From: Pseudoalteromonas sp. MMG010
Lineage (GTDB): Bacteria > Pseudomonadota > Gammaproteobacteria > Enterobacterales > Alteromonadaceae
Length of the DNA: 53,703 nt
Direction of reading: 5' to 3'
Assembly: GCF_018100905.1 (NCBI RefSeq)
Contig: NZ_JAGJEG010000018.1
Coordinates: 1-53,703, forward strand
Shown here: positions 18,775 through 27,822 of the stretch, piece after piece
Position numbering within the stretch: position 1 is the stretch's first letter
Layout: the number at the start of each line of letters is the position of its first letter
Translations under genes and position numbers: made by a program
The notes under the pieces: model-generated
What the model was told of the DNA's origin: nothing
Databases searched by the model: none
The model's input: only the letters and a program-made list of their open reading frames with translations

Positions 18775-18849
18775 TGGCTGGGATACCAGGATTTGAACCT
18801 GGGAATGCCAGGATCAAAACCTGGTGCCTTACCGCTTGGCGATATCCCA
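18775..18849 (-). tRNA. tRNA-Gln (anticodon TTG), copy 3
   Basis: The 75-nt sequence is the same as copies 1 and 2. It is only five bases upstream of tRNA-Met copy 1 in transcription order. Confidence 0.95.
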
Positions 18850-18888
18850 ACAATAAACAATTGATAATTTTAGTTCTTATCAAGAACA

Positions 18889-18973
<85 letters not shown>

Positions 18974-18998
18974 GCATTACATACAGGATTTTAATGCT

Positions 18999-19055
18999 TT
19001 GGAATCTAAATCCAGCGTCTATATTCAAGACAACTGCCAATTCCGCCACTCCCGC
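18999..19055 (-). pseudogene. tRNA-Leu-like 5' fragment, copy 3
   Basis: This is the third 57-nt copy of the partial tRNA-Leu, with the same D-loop insertion. Its 3' edge reads ATTCCAA rather than ATTCTAA, slightly closer to the true tRNA. It again lies directly upstream of a real tRNA-Leu. Confidence 0.8.
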
Positions 19056-19121
19056 ATTATTACTTTGAATTAATCAAAGAAATGGTAGTTATTTTAAACT
19101 CTTCATTGAGTAACAAAAAAA

Positions 19122-19198
19122 TGGTGGCTAAGACGGGATTTGAACCTGTGACCCCATCATTATGAGTGATGTGCTCTAACCAGCTGAGCTACTTAGCC
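19122..19198 (-). tRNA. tRNA-Met (elongator, anticodon CAT), copy 2
   Basis: The 77-nt sequence is identical to copy 1 and is the first gene of the eight-tRNA unit. The promoter lies about 40 bases upstream. Confidence 0.88.
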
Positions 19199-19238
19199 AT
19201 CTTTTTTGTTTAACACATCATTGCTGAGTGCGGGGCGT

Positions 19239-19267
19239 ATTATGCTGATATGACCCAACTGCGTCAA
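19239..19267 (-). promoter_or_regulatory. Promoter of the Met-Leu-Gln tRNA cluster
   Basis: On the minus strand, TTGACG (19262-19267), a 17-base spacer and CATAAT (19239-19244) form a strong sigma70-type promoter. It is followed at once by the GC-rich discriminator ACGCCCCGCACTCAGC. That start-site region matches the tRNA-Ala promoter at 53263-53291, as expected for a stringently controlled stable-RNA promoter. Confidence 0.85.
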
Positions 19268-19400
19268 CACCTTTTTTGCAAAAAAACACTTATCGGTGTT
19301 TGTTTGCAGGAAAAATAAGCTAAGAGGCTAAATTTTATTTAAATCGATGCTTTTTTAAATGATCTGACAGCAGGTATTTTAAATTTTTTAAACATTAGAA

Positions 19401-19431
19401 ATTAAAAAAGGCTCGAATTTACGAGCCTTTA
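19401..19431 (-). terminator. Terminator of ychF
   Basis: AAAGGCTCG (19407-19415) and CGAGCCTTT (19422-19430) form a 9-bp stem with a 6-nt loop. On the minus strand it runs into TTTTTTAATTT. It lies about 37 bases past the ychF stop. Confidence 0.85.
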
Positions 19432-19467
19432 AAATACAAACTAACTAATAGTTATAAAGCGTGGGGT

Positions 19468-20559
19468 TTATACATTAAACAAGAAGTTCATTACATCGCC
19501 ATCTTTTACAATGTACTCTTTACCTTCTTGGCGCATTTTACCTGCTTCTTTAGCGCCACTTTCACCGTTGAAAGTGATGTAGTCATCGTACGCTATCGTT
19601 TGTGCACGGATAAATCCGCGTTCGAAATCGGTATGAATTTTACCTGCTGATTGTGGAGCCGTTGCGCCAACAGGGATCGTCCATGCGCGAACTTCTTTTA
19701 CACCTGCTGTAAAATAAGTTTGTAATTGAAGTAACTCGTAACCACCACGGATAACAAGGTTTAAACCCGGTTCTTCTAAGCCAAGATCGGCCATAAACTC
19801 AAGTTTATCTTCGTCATCTAATTCTGATAACTCTGACTCAATAGCAGCACATACCGGAATAACAACAGCATCTTCAGACTCAGCGATAGCACGTACGCGG
19901 TCTAAATGAGGGTTGTTTTCAAAACCATCTTCAGCCACATTAGCAATATACATCGTTGGTTTAATCGTTAAGAAGTTAAGTGAGCTAATTGCTGCTTTTT
20001 CTTCTTTAGTTAATTCAAGTGAGCGAAGTGTTAAGCCTTCATCTAAATGCACTTTTACTTTTTCCAGTACTGCATTTTGCTCTTTTGCGTCTTTATCGCC
20101 GCCTTTTGCTTTTTTTGCATTACGGAAAAGGGCTTTATCAGCACTGTCCATATCGGCTAAAACAAGCTCAGTATTAATGACGTCGATATCGTCAGCAGGA
20201 TCGATAGTACCTGCAACGTGAATAACGTTTTCATCTTCAAAACAACGTACTACATGACCAATCGCATCGGTTTCACGAATATTTGCTAAAAATTGGTTAC
20301 CTAAACCTTCACCTTTAGAAGCCCCTTTAACCAAGCCAGCAATATCAACAAACTCCATGCTTGTAGGTAAAATACGCTGTGGCTTAACTATTTTTGCAAG
20401 TTCGTCTAAGCGAGCATCAGGTACCGGTACTACGCCAGTATTAGGCTCAATGGTACAAAAAGGAAAGTTAGCGGCTTCAATACCCGCTTTGGTTAATGCA
20501 TTAAAAAGTGTCGATTTACCCACATTAGGCAAACCAACAATGCCACATTTAAAACCCAT
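19468..20559 (-). CDS. ychF: Redox-regulated ATPase YchF (Obg-family)
   Basis: YchF is a universally conserved Obg-family P-loop protein that prefers ATP over GTP. It binds ribosomes and damps the oxidative stress response. The protein has 363 residues, the normal length. Visible motifs are the G1 loop G-L-P-N-V-G-K-S-T near residues 8-16, the switch II segment [17 protein letters not shown], a central coiled helical arm (about 130-200), and a C-terminal TGS domain beginning near residue 278 with L-Q-T-Y-F-T-A-G. It sits 52 bases downstream of pth on the same strand, a pairing seen in many gammaproteobacteria. Confidence 0.96.
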   Translation of the reverse strand: MGFKCGIVGLPNVGKSTLFNALTKAGIEAANFPFCTIEPNTGVVPVPDARLDELAKIVKPQRILPTSMEFVDIAGLVKGASKGEGLGNQFLANIRETDAIGHVVRCFEDENVIHVAGTIDPADDIDVINTELVLADMDSADKALFRNAKKAKGGDKDAKEQNAVLEKVKVHLDEGLTLRSLELTKEEKAAISSLNFLTIKPTMYIANVAEDGFENNPHLDRVRAIAESEDAVVIPVCAAIESELSELDDEDKLEFMADLGLEEPGLNLVIRGGYELLQLQTYFTAGVKEVRAWTIPVGATAPQSAGKIHTDFERGFIRAQTIAYDDYITFNGESGAKEAGKMRQEGKEYIVKDGDVMNFLFNV

Positions 20560-20611
20560 AGTAAGATACCTTGTTTAGTGTCGTTTAAACGTCTGATTTA
20601 GCTTCAGTTGT

Positions 20612-21196
20612 TTATGGTTTAAACGAATGTAGTCTGTTTTGTGCTTTTAACACACCGTCTTTTGCAAGTATTTCCATACAACGAACTGCTTCATCGACTG
20701 CGGCATCCATTTTTTCTTGGTCGTCTTTGGCTGCTTTTCCAAGCACCCAACCGGTAACCATTTCACGATGTCCTGGATGACCAATGCCTACACGTAAACG
20801 CATAAAATCTTTTTGATTTGCCATTTTTGCAATAATGTCTTTTAAGCCATTATGGCCACCGTGGCCACCGCCTTTTTTTAATTTGGCGATACCGGGGTCT
20901 AAATCCATTTCGTCATGGGCAACTAAAATGTTTTCCACTGGGATTTTGAAAAAATTAGCTAAACTACTGACCGCTTTGCCACTTAAGTTCATATAAGTAC
21001 TGGGGATCAATAATTTGAATTCTTTGCCTTGAATAATCACTTTACCTGTTAGGCCGTGATATTTAGGGTCGTGTTTAAGAGTGCAGTTGTAGCGTGCAGC
21101 GAGTTGTTCAATGAACCAAGCACCTGCATTGTGGCGTGTGTTTGCGTATTCGGGGCCTGGATTAGCCAGGCCCACTAGCAATTGAATAGAATTCAA
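20612..21196 (-). CDS. pth: Peptidyl-tRNA hydrolase
   Basis: Pth releases peptides from peptidyl-tRNAs that drop off the ribosome, recycling the tRNA. The protein has 194 residues, as in E. coli. Active-site residues are visible: Asn in L-A-N-P-G near residue 12, catalytic His in T-R-H-N-A-G near residue 22, Asp in H-D-E-M-D-L near residue 95, and the Gly/His-rich G-G-H-G-G-H-N-G-L. Translation probably starts at TTG 21196, with AAGG eight bases before it and no early ATG. It lies 17 bases after rplY and is probably co-transcribed with it. Confidence 0.96.
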   Translation of the reverse strand: MNSIQLLVGLANPGPEYANTRHNAGAWFIEQLAARYNCTLKHDPKYHGLTGKVIIQGKEFKLLIPSTYMNLSGKAVSSLANFFKIPVENILVAHDEMDLDPGIAKLKKGGGHGGHNGLKDIIAKMANQKDFMRLRVGIGHPGHREMVTGWVLGKAAKDDQEKMDAAVDEAVRCMEILAKDGVLKAQNRLHSFKP

Positions 21197-21213
21197 GGTG
21201 CAAACCTTAAATA

Positions 21214-21831
21214 TTATTCAGCAGCGTCTTCTGCAGCGTCGTCTTCAGCTGGAGCAGATTTGTTTGCTTTGATAGTAACGATAGACTGATCGTGGTCTTC
21301 GCCTTTAGCAAGATCTACAGAGCTAACGCCTGCTGGGAAGTTAAGGTCAGAAATATGAACTGAATCACCAACAACTAACTCAGCAACATTTACTTCAATG
21401 AACTCAGGTAGTGACTTAGGTAAACAAGTGATTTCAACTTCTGTTAACTGGTGAACAACAGTTGCGCCAGCTTTAGTTACCGCTTCTTCACCGATGAAGT
21501 GAAGTGGAACTTTAGTGTGAAGTTCTTGGCTTGCATCTACACGTTGGAAATCAAGGTGAGTAAGCTTAGGCTTGAATGGGTGACGTTGGATATCTTTTAA
21601 GATAGCTTCAACTTTTTCGCCGCCAACATTAAGCGTAAGAATATGCGTGTAAAAACCTTCGCTTTCTTGTGCTTTGATCATATCTTTATGAGCAAAAGAA
21701 AGTGATACAGCGTCTTTGTTTGCACCGTAAAGAATAGCAGGAACTTTGTCTTCGCGACGTAGGCGGCGGCTCGCACCAGTACCAGTTTCTACGCGAAGTT
21801 CAGCGTCAAATGTATATGTTTCGTTAGACAT
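21214..21831 (-). CDS. rplY: 50S ribosomal protein L25/general stress protein Ctc
   Basis: L25 binds 5S rRNA in the large subunit. This is the long, two-domain form of 205 residues: the L25 domain at about residues 5-95 and a C-terminal beta domain (TL5/CTC type) at about 100-190. E. coli L25 has only the first domain. The tail is an acidic repeat, [10 protein letters not shown]. The start is ATG 21831, with GGAGACAATT directly upstream; the frame opens four codons earlier at a TTG that overlaps this ribosome binding site and is rejected. A leader hairpin precedes the gene. It is followed closely by pth. Confidence 0.95.
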   Translation of the reverse strand: MSNETYTFDAELRVETGTGASRRLRREDKVPAILYGANKDAVSLSFAHKDMIKAQESEGFYTHILTLNVGGEKVEAILKDIQRHPFKPKLTHLDFQRVDASQELHTKVPLHFIGEEAVTKAGATVVHQLTEVEITCLPKSLPEFIEVNVAELVVGDSVHISDLNFPAGVSSVDLAKGEDHDQSIVTIKANKSAPAEDDAAEDAAE

Positions 21832-21856
21832 AATTGTCTCCAATAATTTAAAAGTG

Positions 21857-21882
21857 TAGGGCCTTTGCGACCAAGGTCCCTA
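21857..21882 (-). promoter_or_regulatory. Leader hairpin upstream of rplY
   Basis: On the minus strand, TAGGGACCTT and AAGGCCCTA form a bulged stem around GGTCGCA, about 25 bases before the rplY start. No T-run follows, so it is not a terminator. Since ribosomal protein leaders often bind their own product, an autoregulatory structure is possible; this is inference. Confidence 0.4.
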
Positions 21883-21936
21883 GCCAAAAGGCGCGCTATC
21901 ATAACACCACCCCATAGCAAAATAAACCACAGTGAC

Positions 21937-21963
21937 AAAAAAAGCGCCATATAGGCGCTTTTT
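21937..21963 (-). terminator. Terminator between prs and rplY
   Basis: AAAAAGCGCC (21939-21948) and GGCGCTTTTT (21954-21963) make a perfect 10-bp stem with a 5-nt loop. On the minus strand it is followed by a long T-run. It lies 28 bases past the prs stop and separates prs from the rplY-pth unit. Confidence 0.9.
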
Positions 21964-21990
21964 ATATTGAACATTTAATACTTTAAACTA

Positions 21991-22938
21991 TTAATGTTCG
22001 AACATCGCTGAAATTGACTCTTCGTTACTAATACGGCGAATCGTTTCAGCAAGCATATCAGCAAGCGTTAATACTTTTACTTTTTCAAGTGCTTTTAATT
22101 CATCTGATAATGGAATTGAATCAGTGACAATCACTTCATCAATAACCGAGTTACGGATATTTTCAGCGGCTTTACCAGATAAAATAGGGTGAGTTGCATA
22201 TGCAAATACACGTTTAGCACCATGTTCTTTTAGTGCTTCAGCTGCTTTACATAAAGTACCACCGGTATCGATCATGTCATCAACAATAATACAATCGCGA
22301 CCTTCTACATCACCAATAATATGCATTACTTGCGATACGTTAGCTTGTGGGCGACGTTTATCGATAATAGCTAAATCGGTGTCGTTAAGTAGTTTTGCAA
22401 TTGCACGTGCACGAACAACACCACCAATATCAGGTGAGACTACAACAACATCTTCAAACTCTCGTTCGTTCATATCGTCTAGTAATACAGGGCTGCCGAA
22501 TACGTTATCAACAGGGACATCAAAAAAGCCTTGAATTTGTTCTGCGTGTAGATCAACCGTTAATACGCGGTCAACACCAACACTTGATAAGAAGTCAGCG
22601 ACAACTTTAGCGGTAATTGGTACACGTGCAGAACGTACACGACGGTCTTGTCGTGAATAACCGAAATATGGAATGACTGCTGTGATACGTCCTGCTGAAG
22701 CACGACGAAGTGCATCAACCATCACAATAAGTTCCATTAAGTTATCATTAGTAGGGGCGCAGGTTGATTGTAAAATAAATACATCAGAACCACGGACGTT
22801 CTCATTAATTTGAACACTGATTTCACCGTCACTAAAACGGCCTACAACAGCATCACCTAATTCAATATATAAACGTTTTGCAACTTTTTGAGCTAACTCA
22901 GGTGTTGCGTTACCAGCGAAGAGCTTCATATCAGGCAC
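21991..22938 (-). CDS. prs: Ribose-phosphate pyrophosphokinase
   Basis: Prs makes PRPP from ribose-5-phosphate and ATP, feeding nucleotide, His, Trp and NAD synthesis. I place the start at GTG 22938, giving V/M-P-D-M-K-L-F and exactly 315 residues, the E. coli length. GAGGAA precedes it by eight bases. The frame continues 18 codons upstream to an ATG, but that extension lacks family similarity. Visible sites are [23 protein letters not shown], and the PRPP-binding loop [11 protein letters not shown] near residue 220. It lies downstream of lolB-ispE on the same strand, a common arrangement. Confidence 0.97.
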   Translation of the reverse strand: MPDMKLFAGNATPELAQKVAKRLYIELGDAVVGRFSDGEISVQINENVRGSDVFILQSTCAPTNDNLMELIVMVDALRRASAGRITAVIPYFGYSRQDRRVRSARVPITAKVVADFLSSVGVDRVLTVDLHAEQIQGFFDVPVDNVFGSPVLLDDMNEREFEDVVVVSPDIGGVVRARAIAKLLNDTDLAIIDKRRPQANVSQVMHIIGDVEGRDCIIVDDMIDTGGTLCKAAEALKEHGAKRVFAYATHPILSGKAAENIRNSVIDEVIVTDSIPLSDELKALEKVKVLTLADMLAETIRRISNEESISAMFEH

Positions 22939-23033
22939 GGTTGGGTTCCTCAGGCGCTGAATTTCTGGACTAACAGGCAATGAATATACCATTGCAAGTT
23001 AACTTATGATTACTTGTACGTTACTTCATTCCC

Positions 23034-23903
23034 TCAGTTGGGATCGTCAAACATGGCGGATAACCTCGAATGGGCGGGAGAGATATTGGTATTTGCTGCA
23101 ACAAATCCCTGCCAATTTGGGGGTAGGTCTGCAAGAACATCTTGTGCTTGAACTTGTGTGTCAAATTCAACAAAACAACATGAACCTGTACCGGTCATCT
23201 TCGACGGTGCGTATTTTAGCAACCACTGAAGGGTTTTTTCAACCTCAGGACACAGCTTTTTAACTAAAGGCTCACAATCATTGCTTAAAACTTCGTGTTG
23301 CCATAACTTTGACAGCTTAGGAGTATCTCTTTTTAAATCTGGATGGGTAAAAATTTTTGCGGTACTAACATGTTGATTTGGGTGAACGACGCAGTACCAT
23401 TTTTTTTCTAGTTGCACGGGTTGTAATTGTTCACCAATACCATGGGCTATCGCGCTGGTACCACGTATAAATACAGGTACATCTGCACCTAGCTGTAAAC
23501 CTAACGCCGCTAATTGTTCAATAGTTAAGCCACATTGCCATAGTTTATTTAGCCCAAGTAAGGTGCTAGCGGCATCAGATGACCCTCCGCCTACACCGCC
23601 TCCCATTGGCAAGCGTTTAACTAAACTAATTTTTGCACCTTTATTAACCTGACGATGTTGTTGTAACAGTGTCGCCGCTTTAAAAATTAAATTATCTTCA
23701 TCAGCAATCCCTTTTGTATCACCTAAAAGGGAAATCGTTTTATTAGCTGTTAGCTCAAAACTGAGTTCATCACCGTAATCTAAAAAGGTAAATAAGGTTT
23801 CTAATTCATGGTAGCCATCATGACGACGGCCGTTGATATGTAAAAACAGGTTGAGTTTTGCTGGTGCGATAAGTGTCAATGCACTGAGAGGGGATGTAGT
23901 CAT
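23034..23903 (-). CDS. ispE: 4-diphosphocytidyl-2-C-methyl-D-erythritol kinase
   Basis: IspE phosphorylates CDP-methylerythritol in the non-mevalonate isoprenoid pathway. It is a GHMP kinase of 289 residues. The substrate-binding start A-P-A-K-L-N-L-F-L-H lies at about residues 13-22. The ATP-binding glycine loop is L-P-M-G-G-G-V-G-G-G-S-S-D-A-A near residue 97. A C-terminal S-K-M-T-G-T-G-S-C-C-F motif matches the third GHMP element. The start ATG overlaps the lolB stop by one base (TAATG), indicating translational coupling. About 95 bases separate it from prs. Confidence 0.96.
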   Translation of the reverse strand: MTTSPLSALTLIAPAKLNLFLHINGRRHDGYHELETLFTFLDYGDELSFELTANKTISLLGDTKGIADEDNLIFKAATLLQQHRQVNKGAKISLVKRLPMGGGVGGGSSDAASTLLGLNKLWQCGLTIEQLAALGLQLGADVPVFIRGTSAIAHGIGEQLQPVQLEKKWYCVVHPNQHVSTAKIFTHPDLKRDTPKLSKLWQHEVLSNDCEPLVKKLCPEVEKTLQWLLKYAPSKMTGTGSCCFVEFDTQVQAQDVLADLPPNWQGFVAANTNISPAHSRLSAMFDDPN

Positions 23904-24490
23904 TAATTAAATTGCCAATTATTTATTTGAATTTTAATTTTAATTTTTTGGTGTGTTAAAGTCAGTTTAGTCGGTAACCAAAAACCATTTTCCTGAATAT
24001 AATTACTATAATCAATATGCCAATTGATTGCTGAATTATCTAACCAACTAACACTGCGAGCTCGGCCTAGTTCATCTACCAATAAATTTGCTGAATTACT
24101 GGTCCCTTTAAGCCAATCACCGGCCTTATTTAGCGGTAAAGTCAGACCGGTTAGTTGTTGTAATAATTGTTGCGCATCACGTGCTTTATATTCTTCACCA
24201 TCAAATTTTAAATGGGCTTGGTCTGGTGTTTGTTCTAACGCTAAAACTTGTATACCAATGAAGCTGGTAAGCGATAAAGTATTTTTATTTTTGAATTGTT
24301 GCCAATTTAAATTTGCAGATTGGCGTTCATCAGGGCTAATAAATGCTAATTTACCTTTTATGTGCCATGTTTGTTGATTAGCTAAACGTGTTTTCCAGTC
24401 AGCATAAAGTACTGTTTGTGTTGCTGTTTTTTGAGCACAGCCAGATAAAAATAAAAAAAACAGAGTTAAAATCAAAGAATGTCGAATCAA
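23903..24490 (-). CDS. lolB: Outer-membrane lipoprotein receptor LolB
   Basis: LolB accepts lipoproteins from periplasmic LolA and inserts them in the outer membrane. The protein has 195 residues. The N-terminus is a lipoprotein signal with lipobox L-S-G-C and Cys at about residue 18. The residue after Cys is Ala, not the Asp inner-membrane retention signal. The mature region shows the LolB pattern: W-H-I-K-G-K-L-A-F, the N-L-N-W-Q-Q segment and the L-P-L-N-K-A-G-D-W-L-K-G region. Translation appears to start at TTG 24490 behind AAGGAATAA. It is divergent from hemA across 83 bases, as in E. coli. Confidence 0.92.
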   Translation of the reverse strand: MIRHSLILTLFFLFLSGCAQKTATQTVLYADWKTRLANQQTWHIKGKLAFISPDERQSANLNWQQFKNKNTLSLTSFIGIQVLALEQTPDQAHLKFDGEEYKARDAQQLLQQLTGLTLPLNKAGDWLKGTSNSANLLVDELGRARSVSWLDNSAINWHIDYSNYIQENGFWLPTKLTLTHQKIKIKIQINNWQFN

Positions 24491-24573
24491 ATGTTATTCC
24501 TTACTTTCCATATTCAGCTTATTTTTGATAAAATTACCGCCTTTAAAGTTTGGCTTAGTAATATTTTGCGCCT

Positions 24574-25830
24574 ATGACCATAATAGCACTTGGGATTAAC
24601 CATAAAACCGCTTCCGTAGAATTACGTGAGAAAGTGGCGTTTTCGCCTGAGCAAATGTCAGATGCGTTAATGCAATTAAGTGGGCATGCGCTTTTTAATG
24701 AAGCAGTTATTGTCTCTACCTGTAACCGAACCGAAATCTATTGTAGCCTTGCTGAGCCAAATTCCCAAACATTACTGCAATGGTTGGCTAGTTTCCATGG
24801 TTTGGATGAACATGAGCTGAGTAACAATATTTATTACCACGAAGGTGATAAGGCAATAAATCATTTAATGCGTGTGGCTTGTGGGCTCGATTCATTAGTA
24901 CTAGGCGAGCCACAAATACTAGGCCAGATAAAACAAGCTTATAATAGTGCGAAAACCCACGATGCAGTGGGTGTAACATTTGATCGCTTATTTCAAAAAA
25001 CATTTTCTGTGGCGAAGCAGGTCCGTACTGATACGGATATCGGAGCCAGCGCCGTATCGGTTGCCTTTGCAGCGGTAAATTTAGCAAAACATATTTATGG
25101 TAAATTAGATAAAACCAATGTTTTACTCATAGGTGCAGGCGAAACGATAGAGCTTGTTGCCAAACATATTTACCAAAATAGCCCACAAAAAATTACCGTT
25201 GCTAACCGTACGATTGAACGAGCACGTAATTTAGCACAAGAAGTGTCGGCTGATGTTATTGCGTTAGCACAACTTCCAGAGCGTTTAATAAAAGCGGATA
25301 TTGTGATTAGTTCTACTGCCAGTACATTACCAATTATTGGTAAAGGGATGGTTGAACAAGCACTTAAGCTACGTCGTCAAAAGCCGATGTTGTTTATTGA
25401 TATTGCTGTACCAAGAGATATAGAAAGCCAAGTAGGTGATTTAGACGCGGCCTATTTATATTCAGTGGATGACTTACAAGCTATTGTAAGCGAGAATATG
25501 GCTGCTCGAGAAGATGCAGCCGAACAAGCACAAATAATTATAAATGAAAAAGTACAAGAGTTTTTAATGTGGTTACGTTCTCTCGATTCGGTGGATTTAA
25601 TTCGCCATTATCGCAATGACGTACAAACTATTAAAGTGGAACTTGTTGAAAGAGCTGTTAGCCAACTAAATGCTGGCAAAAATGCAGAAAAAATAATTTT
25701 AGAGCTCGCCAATAAATTAACCAATCGCTTAATGCACGCGCCTACCCGTGCAATTCAAGATGCAGCGAAAAAAGGTGAAGTGGCGCAGTTGTCGCAATTA
25801 AAAAAAATGTTAGGTATAGATCAGGAATAA
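24574..25830 (+). CDS. hemA: Glutamyl-tRNA reductase
   Basis: HemA reduces glutamyl-tRNA-Glu to glutamate-1-semialdehyde, the first committed step of heme synthesis. The protein has 418 residues, the E. coli length. The catalytic Cys lies in S-T-C-N-R-T-E-I-Y near residue 50, G-E-P-Q-I-L-G-Q is in the catalytic domain, and the NADPH fold starts L-L-I-G-A-G-E-T near residue 190. The C-terminal dimerisation helix is complete. The gene opens the plus-strand block and lies seven bases before prfA. The shared substrate, tRNA-Glu, is encoded elsewhere in this window at its right end. Confidence 0.97.
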   Translation: MTIIALGINHKTASVELREKVAFSPEQMSDALMQLSGHALFNEAVIVSTCNRTEIYCSLAEPNSQTLLQWLASFHGLDEHELSNNIYYHEGDKAINHLMRVACGLDSLVLGEPQILGQIKQAYNSAKTHDAVGVTFDRLFQKTFSVAKQVRTDTDIGASAVSVAFAAVNLAKHIYGKLDKTNVLLIGAGETIELVAKHIYQNSPQKITVANRTIERARNLAQEVSADVIALAQLPERLIKADIVISSTASTLPIIGKGMVEQALKLRRQKPMLFIDIAVPRDIESQVGDLDAAYLYSVDDLQAIVSENMAAREDAAEQAQIIINEKVQEFLMWLRSLDSVDLIRHYRNDVQTIKVELVERAVSQLNAGKNAEKIILELANKLTNRLMHAPTRAIQDAAKKGEVAQLSQLKKMLGIDQE

Positions 25831-25837
25831 CCGTTAA

Positions 25838-26923
25838 ATGAAAGAGTCTGTATATCGTAAATTAGAAACCTTAGTAGAGCGTTATGAAGAAGTACAAGCA
25901 CTGCTAAGTGATCCGTCGGTCATTAGTGACCAAAATCGCTTTCGTGCTCTTTCAAAAGAATACTCTGAGCTTGAAGAAATAGTAAAAACATTTTTGGCTT
26001 ATCAACAAGCACAAGAAGATGTTGCTACAGCCGAAGAAATGCTAAAAGACTCAGACCCTGATATGCGTGAAATGGCGCAAGAAGAATACAAAGAAGCAAA
26101 GGCACAAATATTAGCCCTTGAAGATGAGTTACAAGTGCTGATGTTGCCAAAAGATCCTAAAGACAATAATAATGTGTTTTTAGAAGTCCGTGCTGGTACG
26201 GGGGGCGATGAAGCAGCTATATTTGCCGGTGATTTATTTAGAATGTATACCCGTTTTGCTGAAACGCAAAAATGGAAAGTTGAGGTGGTCACCACAAACG
26301 AAGGTGAGCATGGCGGTTATAAAGAAGTGATTGCAAATATCAGCGGTGATGGCGTATACGGAAAACTTAAATTTGAGTCGGGCGCACACCGTGTACAACG
26401 TGTTCCTGAAACAGAATCTCAAGGGCGAGTTCATACCTCTGCGTGTACGGTTGCTGTAATGGCTGAAATTCCTGAAGCCGAAGCGATTGAAATTAATACC
26501 GCGGATATTAAAGTTGATACATTTAGAGCATCGGGTGCCGGTGGTCAGCACGTAAATAAAACCGATTCTGCAATTCGTATTACCCACTTACCAACAGGGG
26601 TTGTTGTTGAGTGTCAAGATGAGCGTTCGCAACATAAAAACCGTGCTAAAGCAATGTCGGTACTTGGCGCAAGGTTACAACAAGCTGAAGATGAAAAACG
26701 TCATGCTGCTGAGGCATCTGAACGTAGAAACTTAGTGGGTAGTGGTGATCGCTCAGAACGTATTCGTACTTATAATTATCCACAAGGTCGCATCACCGAT
26801 CACCGTATTAATTTAACTCTTTATCGTTTAAATGAAGTGGTAGCCGGTGATTTAGGGTGTATCGTCGATCCACTAATGCAAGAGCATCAAGCTGATATGC
26901 TAGCGGCAATGGGCGACGAATAA
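25838..26923 (+). CDS. prfA: Peptide chain release factor 1
   Basis: RF1 reads UAA and UAG stop codons and triggers peptide release. The protein has 361 residues. The codon-recognition tripeptide is P-E-T in [11 protein letters not shown]. coli has P-A-T, but P-E-T is common in other bacteria. The universal G-A-G-G-Q-H-V-N-K motif is near residue 232. Its Gln is the substrate of PrmC, encoded directly downstream. It lies seven bases after hemA and three before prmC, a compact operon. Confidence 0.97.
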   Translation: MKESVYRKLETLVERYEEVQALLSDPSVISDQNRFRALSKEYSELEEIVKTFLAYQQAQEDVATAEEMLKDSDPDMREMAQEEYKEAKAQILALEDELQVLMLPKDPKDNNNVFLEVRAGTGGDEAAIFAGDLFRMYTRFAETQKWKVEVVTTNEGEHGGYKEVIANISGDGVYGKLKFESGAHRVQRVPETESQGRVHTSACTVAVMAEIPEAEAIEINTADIKVDTFRASGAGGQHVNKTDSAIRITHLPTGVVVECQDERSQHKNRAKAMSVLGARLQQAEDEKRHAAEASERRNLVGSGDRSERIRTYNYPQGRITDHRINLTLYRLNEVVAGDLGCIVDPLMQEHQADMLAAMGDE

Positions 26924-26925
26924 AG

Positions 26926-27780
26926 GTGCGCCATACAGTTGAAAGTGCAATCGCTGCGGGAGCTAAATTATTAGCTTGTTGCAGCGAAAGCGCAAAATTA
27001 GATGCCCAAATTTTACTCCTCAATATTTTACAAAAACCTCATAGCTATTTATTTTCTTGGCCAGAAGCTTCACTAACAACAGCGCAACAGGCTCAATTTG
27101 ACGAATTATGCCAACGCCGTTTAGCGGGTGAGCCAATTGCACATATTACCGGCAAGCGTGAGTTTTGGAGTTTATCGTTGGAAGTCAATGCAACGACATT
27201 GATCCCCCGACCTGATACCGAAACCTTAGTAGAGCATGCCTTAGACCTGAATATTGCAGAAAAAGCGAAAGTACTTGATCTTGGAACCGGCACCGGGGCG
27301 ATAGCATTAGCTTTAGCAAGTGAAATGCCTCACTGGAGTATTGTGGCCGTTGATCGTGTTGAAGAAGCGGTAGCATTGGCTTCTCGCAATCAACAACGAT
27401 TAAAGTTTAATAATGTACAAATTAAACTCAGTAATTGGTTTAGCAACTTAAAAGACGAAAGATTCGACCTCATTGTCACAAATCCGCCTTATATCGAAAC
27501 GACAGATATTCACCTTGAACAAGGGGATGTACGTTTTGAACCGCGCTCTGCATTGGTGGCTGATGATCTAGGTATGGCTGATATTAAACAAATAATTGAC
27601 CAATCCCGTGACTATTTAAACTCTTATGGCTATCTTTTAATAGAGCATGGTTTTGAACAAGCTCAATCTGTTCGGGAATATTTTGCAAAAATGGCTTATA
27701 TAAATATCAGAACAGTTAAGGATTTAGGACAAAATGAACGTGTCACACTGGCACAATGGCAATCGGTGGACAGTTCATGA
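26926..27780 (+). CDS. prmC: Release factor glutamine methyltransferase PrmC
   Basis: PrmC methylates the Gln of the GGQ motif in RF1 and RF2, which speeds termination. The protein has 284 residues from GTG 26926, with AAAGG in front of it. A helical N-terminal substrate domain (about residues 1-85) precedes the SAM domain, with D-L-G-T-G-T-G-A-I-A-L near residue 118 and the catalytic T-N-P-P-Y-I near residue 185. The gene follows prfA by three bases, so enzyme and substrate are co-produced. Confidence 0.96.
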   Translation: MRHTVESAIAAGAKLLACCSESAKLDAQILLLNILQKPHSYLFSWPEASLTTAQQAQFDELCQRRLAGEPIAHITGKREFWSLSLEVNATTLIPRPDTETLVEHALDLNIAEKAKVLDLGTGTGAIALALASEMPHWSIVAVDRVEEAVALASRNQQRLKFNNVQIKLSNWFSNLKDERFDLIVTNPPYIETTDIHLEQGDVRFEPRSALVADDLGMADIKQIIDQSRDYLNSYGYLLIEHGFEQAQSVREYFAKMAYINIRTVKDLGQNERVTLAQWQSVDSS

Positions 27781-27822
27781 GTGACTAAATAATATTTGTT
27801 ATAACTTAAGGGAACAATAATT

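Noticed and set aside
22939..22992. An 18-codon N-terminal extension of prs beginning at ATG 22992
   Set aside because: GTG 22938 has its own ribosome binding site and gives the exact 315-residue family length and N-terminus.
26406..26414. Altered stop-codon reading by RF1 because its tripeptide is P-E-T, not P-A-T
   Set aside because: P-E-T is common among normal bacterial RF1 proteins, and genes in this window end normally at TAA, TAG and TGA.
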